Source: Promicromonospora iranensis (GTDB lineage: Bacteria > Actinomycetota > Actinomycetes > Actinomycetales > Cellulomonadaceae). Taken from it: DNA of 64,000 bases. Positions 41,179-49,291 of the stretch are shown here, in pieces. The stretch's first letter is position 1. The number at the start of each line of letters is the position of its first letter. Position numbers and translations under genes: made by a program. The stretch is taken from NCBI RefSeq assembly GCF_028994805.1, contig NZ_JAJQQP010000005.1, positions 1-64,000 on the forward strand. Direction: 5' to 3'. The notes below the pieces were generated by a model that saw only the letters and a list, made by a program, of their open reading frames with translations, ran no database searches and was not told the DNA's origin.

Positions 41179-41223
41179 TTGCTATCTGAGAAACCGGTTA
41201 CTAGGATCCGGGAAACCGGTTAC
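41179..41223 (+). promoter_or_regulatory. Pectate lyase promoter with two AACCGGTT operators
   Basis: A -35-like TTGCTA (41179-41184) and -10-like TAGGAT (41202-41207) are 17 bases apart. GAAACCGGTTAC occurs twice, at 41190-41201 inside the spacer and at 41212-41223 just past the -10 element. The copies are 22 bases apart, two helical turns. The central CCGG palindrome is typical of LacI-family sugar repressors, suggesting induction by pectin breakdown products. Confidence 0.7.
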
Positions 41224-41341
41224 CCGTCGGCTGGAAAATCATCCGGTCGGTTGGCGCCAGCGTCGGCGCGGACGCGTCTGGCGAACCCGCACCGCACCAC
41301 AGCAATGTCCCGCTTTCAACGACGAACGTGAGGCAACGACG

Positions 41342-44047
41342 ATGAGACGACCAAGAGCAGTACAGCTCCTCTCGGCGGTGGCAGCGGCGACGCTCGCCGT
41401 CACCATCGGGGTGACGGCGCAGTCCGCCCCGAACGCGGCGGCGGCCACGGGCCCCGCCACGGGCTTCGCCACCCAGAACGGCGGCACCACCGGCGGCGCC
41501 GGCGGGCAGACGGTGCGGGCGAGCACCGGGACGGCGATCCACACGGCGCTGTGCACCCGCGCCAGCAGCAGCACGCCGATCATCATCGAGGTCACGGGGA
41601 CCATCAACCACGGCAACACCAGCAAGGTGTCGGGGAGCAGCTGCAGCACGGCCGACGACGTGATCGAGCTCAAGCAGATCAGCAACGTCACGATCGTCGG
41701 TGTGGGCAGCGGTGCGGTGTTCGACCAGATCGGCATCCACATCCGTGAGGCCAGCAACATCATCATCCAGAACGTGACGGTCCGGAACGTGAAGAAGTCC
41801 GGCTCGCCCACGTCCAACGGCGGTGACGCCATCGGCATGGAGAGCGGGGTCCGCAACGTCTGGGTTGACCACGTGGACCTGCTCGCGTCGGGCGGCGAGT
41901 CCGCGGGCTACGACGGTCTCTTCGACATGAAGAACGACACCAAGTACGTGACCCTCTCGTACAGCACGCTGCGCAACTCGGGCCGCGGTGGCCTGATCGG
42001 GTCCAGCGAGAGCGACGTCTCCAACGGGTTCGTCACGTTCCACCACAACCTGTACTCGAACATCGACTCGCGCACCCCGCTGCTGCGCGGCGGTATCGCG
42101 CACGCCTACAACAACCACTACGTCAACCTCAACGAGTCCGGGATCAACTCACGGGCCGGGGCCAAGGCGAAGGTGGACAACAACTACTTCGAGGACTCCA
42201 AGGACGTGCTCGGCACGTTCTACACCGACCAGGCCGGCTACTGGCAGGTCGGCGGCAACATCTTCGACAACGTGACCTGGTCGAGCCGCAGCGGTGACAC
42301 CAACCCAGCCGGTCCCAACCCGACGTCGAACACCTCGGTCAGCATCCCCTACTCGTACCCGATGGACGGCGCCAGCTGCGTGCCGAACGTCGTCGCCGCG
42401 ACGGCGGGCGCGAACAAGGGCAACCGCGTGTCGGACGGTAGCTGCACGCCGACGGACCCGACCGACCCGACCGATCCCACGGACCCCACCGACCCGACCG
42501 ACCCGACCGACCCGACCGACCCGACGGACCCGCCCACCGGGACCAACCTGAGCCTCGGCGCGGGCGCCGACGGCTCCAGCAAGGCCAGCGGCACCAGCTA
42601 CGGCAACGTCATCGACGGCAACGCGAGCACCTACTGGTCACCCGCGAGCTCGACCGGCCGCGTCTCGGTCAAGTGGGCGTCCGCGAAGACGGTGTCGAGC
42701 ATCAACATCCGTGAGGCGTCCGGCGCCGTCGGCAACATCGGCTCGTGGCGCGTCGTCAACAACGACAACGGCGCGGTGCTGGCCACGGGGAGCGGAGCCA
42801 AGGCGGTCAGCTTCGCGTCGACCTCGCTGAGCAAGATCAACTTCGAGATCACCAGCTCGTCCGGCACGCCCCGGGTCGCGGAGTTCGAGACCTACGCCGG
42901 AGCGCCGTCGTCGGGCGGCGACCCCACTGAACCGCCGGACGGCGGTGGGCCGATCGAGCAGCCCAGCGCGGACGCGCTCTACGTGGCGCCCGGTGGCACC
43001 GACAGCGCCGCCGGTACCGAGGCGAACCCGACGACGCTCGCGTCGGCGATCAGCCGGATCAACCCTGGTGGCACGATCTACCTGCGCGGAGGCACCTACA
43101 ACTACTCGCAGACGATCGCCATCCCGCCGGGCAAGAACGGCCTCTCGGGCAACCGCACCGAGATCTTCGCGTACCCCGGCGAGCGGCCGGTGCTCAACTT
43201 CTCGGCGCAGAGCGAGAACTCGGCCAACCGTGGGCTCGCCATCGGCGGTGACTGGTGGCACGTGCGCGGCATCGTCGTCGAGCGCGCCGGCGACAACGGA
43301 ATCCTCCTCGGCGGCGACAACAACGTCATCGAGCGAGTGGTGACCCGGTTCAACCGCGACTCCGGTCTCCAGCTCTCCCGGTACACCGCCGGGGCGCCCC
43401 GGGCCGACTGGCCCGCCAACAACCTCATCGTGTCCTCGGAGTCGCACGACAACGCCGACTCCGACGGTGAGGACGCGGACGGGTTCGCGCCGAAGCTCAC
43501 CGTGGGATCGGGCAACGTCTTCCGTCACACGGTGGCGCACAACAACATCGACGACGGCTGGGACCTGTACACGAAGTCCGACACCGGTGCGATCGGCGCC
43601 GTCACCATCGAGGACTCGCTCTCCTACGAGAACGGGACCCTGTCGAACGGCGGCCAGGCCGGCAACGGCGACCGCAACGGCTACAAGCTCGGCGGTGAGG
43701 ACATCGCGGTGAACCACGTCGTGAAGCGCAGCATCGCCTTCGACAACGGCAAGCACGGGTTCGGCTACAACCGGAACCTCGGGTCGCTGACGGTCGAGAA
43801 CAACCTGAGCATCGGCAGCGCGGAGCGCAACTTCAACTTCGACGGCGGCTCCTCGACCTTCCGCAACAACACCTCCTGCAACAGTGGGTCGAACGACCGG
43901 ATCATCGGCAACGACGCAGGCGGCAACCAGTGGTGGTCCGGCTCCAACGGCTCCCGGTGCGGGCAGTACTCCGGGGCGCTGAGCTGGTCCTTCGCGTCCG
44001 ACGGTCGCCTGGCCGTGACGATCGGGGGTCGGGCGGTCAACCTCTGA
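41342..44047 (+). CDS. Secreted bimodular pectate lyase (PL1 - discoidin-like - PL9)
   Basis: A 901-residue exported enzyme. A signal peptide (~1-36) is followed by a PL1 pectate-lyase beta-helix (~40-350) with W174-V-D-H177 and RTPLLRGG. A linker of about eight Thr-Asp-Pro units (~370-399) comes next. An F5/8-type discoidin-like carbohydrate-binding domain (~402-520; NVIDGNASTYWSP) follows. The last module is a PL9 beta-helix (~543-890) with calcium-binding SDGEDADG and IDDGWD and the catalytic lysine K782 in GYKLGG. Both modules cleave polygalacturonate by beta-elimination. It is preceded by LacI-type operators and followed by a strong hairpin. Confidence 0.9.
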   Translation: MRRPRAVQLLSAVAAATLAVTIGVTAQSAPNAAAATGPATGFATQNGGTTGGAGGQTVRASTGTAIHTALCTRASSSTPIIIEVTGTINHGNTSKVSGSSCSTADDVIELKQISNVTIVGVGSGAVFDQIGIHIREASNIIIQNVTVRNVKKSGSPTSNGGDAIGMESGVRNVWVDHVDLLASGGESAGYDGLFDMKNDTKYVTLSYSTLRNSGRGGLIGSSESDVSNGFVTFHHNLYSNIDSRTPLLRGGIAHAYNNHYVNLNESGINSRAGAKAKVDNNYFEDSKDVLGTFYTDQAGYWQVGGNIFDNVTWSSRSGDTNPAGPNPTSNTSVSIPYSYPMDGASCVPNVVAATAGANKGNRVSDGSCTPTDPTDPTDPTDPTDPTDPTDPTDPTDPPTGTNLSLGAGADGSSKASGTSYGNVIDGNASTYWSPASSTGRVSVKWASAKTVSSINIREASGAVGNIGSWRVVNNDNGAVLATGSGAKAVSFASTSLSKINFEITSSSGTPRVAEFETYAGAPSSGGDPTEPPDGGGPIEQPSADALYVAPGGTDSAAGTEANPTTLASAISRINPGGTIYLRGGTYNYSQTIAIPPGKNGLSGNRTEIFAYPGERPVLNFSAQSENSANRGLAIGGDWWHVRGIVVERAGDNGILLGGDNNVIERVVTRFNRDSGLQLSRYTAGAPRADWPANNLIVSSESHDNADSDGEDADGFAPKLTVGSGNVFRHTVAHNNIDDGWDLYTKSDTGAIGAVTIEDSLSYENGTLSNGGQAGNGDRNGYKLGGEDIAVNHVVKRSIAFDNGKHGFGYNRNLGSLTVENNLSIGSAERNFNFDGGSSTFRNNTSCNSGSNDRIIGNDAGGNQWWSGSNGSRCGQYSGALSWSFASDGRLAVTIGGRAVNL
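42447..42535 (+). repeat. 9-bp coding tandem repeat (Thr-Asp-Pro linker)
   Basis: About nine copies of a GACCCGACC-like unit encode the Thr-Asp-Pro linker of the pectate lyase. The third-base variation is small. It is a protein linker and not a CRISPR or phase-variation tract (the unit keeps frame). Confidence 0.85.
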
Positions 44048-44072
44048 CAGACCAGCTGAAGCAGCGGACTGC

Positions 44073-44126
44073 CGACGAGGGCGTCCTGGGGAGCGCGAGA
44101 GCGCACTTCTCAGGACGCCCTCGTCG
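44073..44126 (+). terminator. Hairpin after pectate lyase
   Basis: A perfect 16-bp stem CGACGAGGGCGTCCTG (44073-44088) and its complement (44111-44126) enclose a 22-base loop with its own small GCGC pairing. It starts 25 bases after the stop codon. Confidence 0.75.
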
Positions 44127-44145
44127 TGTCTGCCAGACTGCCGGG

Positions 44146-44547
44146 ATGTCGTTCAGCAGGATCTCGCTGGCGGGCCGGCTCACGGTGATCGCCGGCCCGC
44201 AGCCGCCGTCGGACGACGGCTTCCGCTCGGATCGGCTCCAGGTCCTGCACTGGCGCGTCGACGAACCGTTCGGCGACGACGGAACCCACCTCCATCGGGC
44301 GAGCGACGAGGTCTACGTCGTCCTGGAGGGATCCATCGACCTGGAGATCGATGGATCGCGGATCACGGTGGCGGCCGGGGAGGCGGTCACCGTCGGCGCG
44401 GGCGTCTCCCATGCGCTGGTGGCTGTTCACCACCCGGCTCGGGGTATGACGATCCGTGGTCCCGCGATCGACGACAAGGTGATCACCGACGGCGGTTCCT
44501 CGGGAGACGGCTCGGGCCTCGAGCGACCGCGGCGCGAGGGTCGGTGA
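44146..44547 (+). CDS. Cupin-domain protein
   Basis: A 133-residue single cupin. Motif 1 is GTHLHRASDEVYVVLEG (two His and a Glu as metal ligands) and motif 2 is GEAVTVGAGVSHALVAV (His). It may be a sugar- or uronate-degrading isomerase-like protein given the pectate lyase just upstream, but cupins are too diverse to assign a reaction. ATG 44146 is the only start that leaves the upstream hairpin noncoding. Confidence 0.78.
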   Translation: MSFSRISLAGRLTVIAGPQPPSDDGFRSDRLQVLHWRVDEPFGDDGTHLHRASDEVYVVLEGSIDLEIDGSRITVAAGEAVTVGAGVSHALVAVHHPARGMTIRGPAIDDKVITDGGSSGDGSGLERPRREGR

Positions 44548-44556
44548 CTGCACGAG

Positions 44557-44589
44557 AGAGGCCCGGAATCGGCGGGATTCCGGGCCTCT
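44557..44589 (-). terminator. Terminator hairpin of the CAU tRNA
   Basis: A 14-bp stem, AGAGGCCCGGAATC and complement, around GGCGG, three bases after the tRNA 3' end on the minus strand. It shares the GGCCCGGAATC stem with the tRNA-Asn hairpins. Confidence 0.8.
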
Positions 44590-44591
44590 GG

Positions 44592-44665
44592 TGCCCCGTA
44601 CAGGACTTGAACCTGTGACCGAGAGATTATGAGTCTCCTGCTCTGACCAGCTGAGCTAACGGGGC
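44592..44665 (-). tRNA. tRNA with CAT anticodon (elongator Met, possibly Ile2)
   Basis: The 74-nt cloverleaf has acceptor GCCCCGT/ACGGGGC, D-arm GCTC/GAGC, anticodon loop CTCATAA and T-arm ACAGG/CCTGT. The discriminator is A and no CCA is encoded. The anticodon CAT fits elongator tRNA-Met or the lysidine-modified tRNA-Ile2; it lacks initiator features (three G-C pairs in the anticodon stem). The C4-G69 and C5-G68 pairs are also seen in tRNA-Ile2, so the amino acid is left open. Confidence 0.92.
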
Positions 44666-44826
44666 CCGCGGCATCGAAGCCGCGGGAGGATCTTACTGCC
44701 TCGAGCAGGGAATGCCGGGCCATCCACGCGTCCGCGGGCGAGGGCGGTGCCGAAATCTCCTGGCGCACACTCGACGGCGACCCTTAGGTTCTGCGAGCCA
44801 TTCCCGCACAGAACAGGAGCACTCCC

Positions 44827-46065
44827 ATGTCCTCGAACTTCCCGGTCGCTCTCTCGGGCGCCCGGGCCCAGACCCTCATGTGGGCGCACGAGCACGACGT
44901 CGACCACGCCGCACTGAACCAGCTGCGCAACATCTCGGCCCTGCCGTGGGTGGCGGGCGTTCGCGTGATGCCCGACGTCCACCTCGGCAAGGGTGCGACC
45001 GTCGGCTCCGTGATCGCGATGCGCGACGCCGTGTCGCCGAACGCCGTGGGCGTCGACATCGGCTGCGGCATGATCGGTGTCCGCACCTCGCTGACCGCCA
45101 ACGACCTGCCGGACGACCTCTCGCGCCTCCGTGCGCGGATCGAGGCCGCGATCCCGGTCGGGTTCCACTCCCACGACGAGCCGGTGGACCTGCGTCGCCT
45201 GCGGCCCGTCAAGGGGTCCGGAGGCCAGGAGCGGCTGCGGGGCGAGCAGGCGTTCTGGGACAGGTTCGAGACGCTGGACCCGAAGGTCCGCCAGCTCGAG
45301 ACGCGGGCGCGGAAGCAGCTCGGTTCGCTTGGCTCGGGCAACCACTTCGTCGAGCTCTGCCTCGACCAGGACGACCAGGTCTGGCTACAGCTCCACTCCG
45401 GCTCCCGCAACATCGGCAAGGAGCTCGCCGAGCACCACGTCGGCATCGCGAAGCGCCTCGAGCACAACGTGGGCCTCGTGGACCGCGAGCTCGCCGTGTT
45501 CCTCGCGGGCACGCCCGAGATGGACGCGTACCTCAACGACCTCTGGTGGGCGCAGGAGTACGCGGCCCGGTCCCGCGCCGTCATGATGGCCCTGACCGTC
45601 CAGGCGGTCCGGGACGAGTTCGCGCAGCTGGTCGACGGCGGCCGCGCGCTCACCTTCGACGAGGGTGTGAACGTGCACCACAACTACGTGGCGCGCGAGC
45701 AGGTCGACGGCGAGGAGCTGATCGTCACCCGCAAGGGCGCGATCCGGGCGGGCCAGGGCGACCTGGGCCTCATCCCTGGGTCGATGGGCACGGGCTCCTA
45801 CGTGGTGCGCGGTCTGGGCAACCCGGAGTCGTACTGGTCGGCGTCGCACGGCGCCGGACGGCGGATGTCCCGGACCCGGGCCAAGAAGGAGTTCACGGTG
45901 GATGACCTCGCCGTCCAGACCGAGGGCGTCGAGTGCCGCAAGGACCGCGGCGTGCTCGACGAGATCCCCGGCGCGTACAAGGACCTCGACGCGGTGATCG
46001 CCGCACAGTCCGACCTCGTGGAGGTCGTCGCCCGGCTGCGGACGGTGCTCTGCGTCAAGGGCTGA
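44827..46065 (+). CDS. rtcB: RNA-splicing ligase RtcB family protein
   Basis: A 412-residue RtcB. Manganese ligands are in MPDVHLGKG and GVDIGCGMIG (Cys), and in SGSGNHFVE. The guanylylated histidine is H341 in ASHGAGRRMSR. The enzyme joins 2',3'-cyclic phosphate or 3'-phosphate and 5'-OH RNA ends using GTP and Mn2+, acting in RNA repair. AGGAG precedes the ATG. It is divergent from the CAU tRNA gene; no RtcA or archease gene is adjacent. Confidence 0.95.
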   Translation: MSSNFPVALSGARAQTLMWAHEHDVDHAALNQLRNISALPWVAGVRVMPDVHLGKGATVGSVIAMRDAVSPNAVGVDIGCGMIGVRTSLTANDLPDDLSRLRARIEAAIPVGFHSHDEPVDLRRLRPVKGSGGQERLRGEQAFWDRFETLDPKVRQLETRARKQLGSLGSGNHFVELCLDQDDQVWLQLHSGSRNIGKELAEHHVGIAKRLEHNVGLVDRELAVFLAGTPEMDAYLNDLWWAQEYAARSRAVMMALTVQAVRDEFAQLVDGGRALTFDEGVNVHHNYVAREQVDGEELIVTRKGAIRAGQGDLGLIPGSMGTGSYVVRGLGNPESYWSASHGAGRRMSRTRAKKEFTVDDLAVQTEGVECRKDRGVLDEIPGAYKDLDAVIAAQSDLVEVVARLRTVLCVKG

Positions 46066-46096
46066 GCACCACGGCAGCGGACCGCGGGCTGGAACG

Positions 46097-46963
46097 ATGG
46101 TGGGTGCCTCTGGCAACCTGTGCGCGGTGAGCGTCGCACGGAGTGGTGGAGACGAGGCGCCGGCCGTCCCCGCCCGCGTCCGCTGCCTCGTGGTCGTGGT
46201 CTGGGCGTTGCTGCTCGGGCACTTCGTCGCCACGTTCCTCTGGGCGGCTCCCGGTTCCCTGACCAGCCGGCCCGACGACAAGCCGGCCAGCTCCTCGGGC
46301 ACGGGCGCACTGAGCGCCTACATGACGCCTGTCTTCGCGCAGAACTGGTCGATCTTCGCGCCGTCGCCCCTGCACGTGGAGTACGCCCTGAGGGTCCGTG
46401 GCGTGTACGCGCGGGCCGACGGCGAGCTGGTGCCGGGGCCCTGGACCGACACGACCGCCGTCGAGGTCCGCGCGCTGACCGGGCGCGTGCTCCCGGGGGC
46501 GACCGAGCGGCCGGCCCGCCGGCTGGCCTCCGGCACCCGCGCCGCGTACCTGGCGCTGCCCGAGGAGGCACGGCTCGTCGTCCTGCGGTCGCCCTCGGAG
46601 GCACCAGCCCTGGGGCACGCCCTGTCCGAGCCCTGGCCCGCCCTGCGGGCATCGCTGCTCGACGCCGGAGCCGCGCCCGGCGTCGTCGACGACTACCTCG
46701 CCCGGGATCGTGCTCTGGCCGCCTACGCCACCCAGGTGCTGCGGGCCGACGGCGCCGCGGGGAGCCCGGCGCCGGCCTACGTCCAGGCGCACGTCGTACG
46801 GCACGTCGTCACGCCGTACGGGGCACGGCAGCGGCCGGAGCCGGCCGGGTTCACCGTCGGGGCGCGTCCGCCGTACGCGGTCGTCGGCCAGGACGACGCG
46901 GCGTTTCGCGGCACGTGGGACACGCTGGACGGGTCCACAGCGGCCGGCGGGGGCACCGGGTGA
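46097..46963 (+). CDS. DUF5819 family membrane protein
   Basis: A 288-residue protein with a single N-terminal membrane helix (LVVVVWALLLGHFVATFLW) followed by a long extracytoplasmic domain. That domain contains PVFAQNWSIFAPSP, the hallmark stretch of DUF5819, and later YVQAHVVRHVVTPYG. GTG 46127 is an alternative start. The stop overlaps the GTG of the HTTM gene by four bases. DUF5819 and HTTM proteins commonly form a gene pair; function unknown. Confidence 0.8.
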   Translation: MVGASGNLCAVSVARSGGDEAPAVPARVRCLVVVVWALLLGHFVATFLWAAPGSLTSRPDDKPASSSGTGALSAYMTPVFAQNWSIFAPSPLHVEYALRVRGVYARADGELVPGPWTDTTAVEVRALTGRVLPGATERPARRLASGTRAAYLALPEEARLVVLRSPSEAPALGHALSEPWPALRASLLDAGAAPGVVDDYLARDRALAAYATQVLRADGAAGSPAPAYVQAHVVRHVVTPYGARQRPEPAGFTVGARPPYAVVGQDDAAFRGTWDTLDGSTAAGGGTG

Positions 46964-47910
46964 CTCGCGGGTCCGCCCGGTCCGGGCACCCCCTGACGGC
47001 GCTCCTGGACGCCGGCGCCCGCTGGATGACGGCGTCCGCCCACGCGACGTACGGCGTCGCACTGATGCGCATCACCTTCGGCGTGGGCATCGCTGGGTAC
47101 GTCGCGGTCAACTTCCCGGCGCGCCACGCCCTGTGGGGCGCGGGCGCCCGCTGGACGACGCCGCTCGGCGGGCACGCGCTCACCGGCAGCCCGGCGGTCA
47201 CGGTGGCCTGTGTCGCACTGTTCGTGGTCGCCGTGCTGGTCACGCTGGGCTGGCGCGCCTGCTGGACCGTGCCGCTGCTGCTGGCCGGCTGGGCCGGGCT
47301 GACCTCGATCAACCCCCTGATCCCCGACCAGGGCGACAACATCTCGCGCATCCTGCTGGTCTACCTCTGCTTCGCGGACACGTCGGCCCGCTGGTCCCTC
47401 GATGCCCGACGCCGCCGGCGTCGGCTCGGCCACGTACGCAACCTGGCCCACAACGCCGCCGTGCTGGCCGTGGGCGCCCAGATCTGCCTGGTGTACGTGC
47501 TGTCGGGACTGTTCAAGCTGCACGGCCCCGAGTGGCGTGACGGTTCGGCCGTGTACTACCCGCTGCTGCTGCCGCAGTTCCGGCCGTGGCCGGCGCTGGC
47601 CGACCTGGTGGCGGGGACCGGTTGGCTCGTGGCCGCGGTGACCTGGGGGACGCTCGCGCTGCAGCTCACGTTCCCGCTCCTGCTGCTGCAGCGCCACCTG
47701 CGGGCGGCGGCGGTGGCCGGAGCGATCATGATGCACGCGGGCATCTCCGTCGTGATGGGGCTGCCGTTCTTCTCGCTGTTCATGATGGCGGGCGACTGCG
47801 TCTTCCTCCGCGACGCGACGGTCGCGCGGTGGGCGAGACGCAGGAAGCCCGGCTCCACCCAGCGATCCGGCCCGGAACCCGCGAGGGTTCTGGACCGGGT
47901 CCCTGGGTAG
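46960..47910 (+). CDS. HTTM-domain membrane protein (gamma-carboxylase-like fold)
   Basis: A 316-residue multi-pass membrane protein with seven or more helices. Characteristic HTTM features are MRITFGVGIAGYV, NPLIPDQGDNISRILLVYLCF and YVLSGLFKLHGPEWRDGSAVYYPLLLPQF. The HTTM fold is shared with vitamin-K-dependent gamma-carboxylase, but most bacterial members have unknown chemistry. It is translationally coupled to the DUF5819 gene, suggesting a membrane complex. Confidence 0.85.
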   Translation: MTRGSARSGHPLTALLDAGARWMTASAHATYGVALMRITFGVGIAGYVAVNFPARHALWGAGARWTTPLGGHALTGSPAVTVACVALFVVAVLVTLGWRACWTVPLLLAGWAGLTSINPLIPDQGDNISRILLVYLCFADTSARWSLDARRRRRRLGHVRNLAHNAAVLAVGAQICLVYVLSGLFKLHGPEWRDGSAVYYPLLLPQFRPWPALADLVAGTGWLVAAVTWGTLALQLTFPLLLLQRHLRAAAVAGAIMMHAGISVVMGLPFFSLFMMAGDCVFLRDATVARWARRRKPGSTQRSGPEPARVLDRVPG

Positions 47911-47925
47911 GGCCGGGCTACCGGG

Positions 47926-48423
47926 TCAGCCCACCTGGTGGAGCCATCGGACCGGGGCGCCGAGACCCGCGTACCGGAACGGCTCGAGCTCGTCGTCCCA
48001 GGCGGCGCCCAGCGCGAGGTCGAGTGCTTCCCGCATGGCGCGCGGGTCGGCAAGCTCCAGGGCGGCACGGACACGGTCCTCCTGGACCACCACGTTGCCG
48101 TGGACGTCCGTCATGGCGTGGAAGATGCCGAGGTCGGGAGTGTGCGACCACCGGGCGCCGTCGGCCCCGTTGCTCGCGTCCTCCGTGACCTCGTACCGCA
48201 GATGGGACCAGCCGCGCAGGGCGGACGCCAGCCTGGCGCCCGTGCCCTGCGGACCCTGCCACGAGTACTCGGCACGGTACAGACCGCGACCCGCTGGCTG
48301 CGCGGTCCAGTCCATGGATACGCGCACGCCAAGCACGTTCCCCGCTGCCCACTCGATGTGGGGGCACAGGGCACGAGGCGCCGAATGCACAAAAAGCACA
48401 CCCCGCGTGATGACACCGGCCAT
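47926..48423 (-). CDS. DUF3145 family protein
   Basis: A 165-residue actinobacterial DUF3145 protein. It starts MAGVITRGVLFVHSAPRALC and contains HIEWAAGNVLGV and EYSWQGPQGTGA. GGGAGGA sits six bases before the ATG at 48423; longer readings upstream lack support. DUF3145 genes are frequently near the actinobacterial fab operon, as here (def and fabF lie upstream). Function unknown. Confidence 0.85.
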   Translation of the reverse strand: MAGVITRGVLFVHSAPRALCPHIEWAAGNVLGVRVSMDWTAQPAGRGLYRAEYSWQGPQGTGARLASALRGWSHLRYEVTEDASNGADGARWSHTPDLGIFHAMTDVHGNVVVQEDRVRAALELADPRAMREALDLALGAAWDDELEPFRYAGLGAPVRWLHQVG

Positions 48424-48701
48424 GTCTTCCTCCCTGGGTCGAGGTACGTCTTCCCCTACGTCCTCACCAGGGCGGTGACGCTGTGGTCGGCTGCACAGCG
48501 GTGCTTCGGACCACATCCTGCCCGATCCGTCGACGAGATGCGAGGCGAAACGACGCGCAGGCGTCGAATGAAGCACCACGTACGACGAGTTCGTGCGGCA
48601 CATTCTTGCCTAAAAGGGCGCACCACCACTAGTGCCCCTTAAGACTTTCTTGAGTCGAATCCCACAGGGCGTGGTGTGTACGAAACGGGGCGGTCAGGCC
48701 C

Positions 48702-49187
48702 TCACAGGCGCGCGCGAAGCTCCCGCATCGCCGCGCGGCGCGCCTCCTTCTGGAGGCGGTCGAGGTAGACCATGCCGTCCAGGTGGTCGCACTCGTGCTG
48801 CAGGCAGCGGGCCATGATCTCGGTGCCCTCCACGGTGATCGGCTCGCCGTCCAGGTTGATGCCCTCGACCCGTGCGTAGTTCGCGCGCACCGTGGGGTAC
48901 CAGAGGCCGGGCACGGACAGGCAGCCCTCGCCGCCGTCCTGCAGCTCCTCGCCCAGCTCGACGATGCGCGGGTTGATCACGTAGCCGATCTCGCCCTCGA
49001 TGTTCCACGAGAAGGCCCGCAGGGAGACACCGATCTGGTTGGCGGCCAGTCCGGCACGTCCCTCGTCGTCCACCGTCTCGACCAGGTCCGCGACCAGGCT
49101 GCGGACGCGGTCGTCGATCGTCGTCACGGTGTCGCACGGGGTGCGCAGCACTGGGTCGGGAACCACACGGATCTCACGCATTGCCAT
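48702..49187 (-). CDS. def: Peptide deformylase
   Basis: A 161-residue deformylase. All three motifs are intact: [16 protein letters not shown] (metal ligand C89) and QHECDHLDG (ligands H131 and H135 with the catalytic Glu between). It removes the N-formyl group from nascent proteins using Fe2+. It is not directly followed by fmt as in many bacteria. Confidence 0.95.
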   Translation of the reverse strand: MAMREIRVVPDPVLRTPCDTVTTIDDRVRSLVADLVETVDDEGRAGLAANQIGVSLRAFSWNIEGEIGYVINPRIVELGEELQDGGEGCLSVPGLWYPTVRANYARVEGINLDGEPITVEGTEIMARCLQHECDHLDGMVYLDRLQKEARRAAMRELRARL

Positions 49188-49223
49188 GCGGGCATTCTCC
49201 CATGTCAGAAGGAAGGGGTGCAG

Positions 49224-49270
49224 ACGTGTCAGACGCTCAGGTCAGCGGATGACCTGAGCGTCTGGCACGT
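49224..49270 (-). terminator. Terminator hairpin of the fab operon
   Basis: A 15-bp perfect stem (CAGACGCTCAGGTCA, 49230-49244, and complement 49250-49264) around GCGGA, extended by ACGTG/CACGT on the outside. It lies just after fabF on the minus strand. Confidence 0.85.
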
Positions 49271-49291
49271 ACGAGGGCCTGCGGGGCCGGG

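Noticed and set aside
42447-42535. GACCCGACC repeats as a CRISPR array or phase-variable tract
   Set aside because: The 9-bp unit keeps frame and encodes Thr-Asp-Pro; there are no spacers and unit changes would not alter frame.
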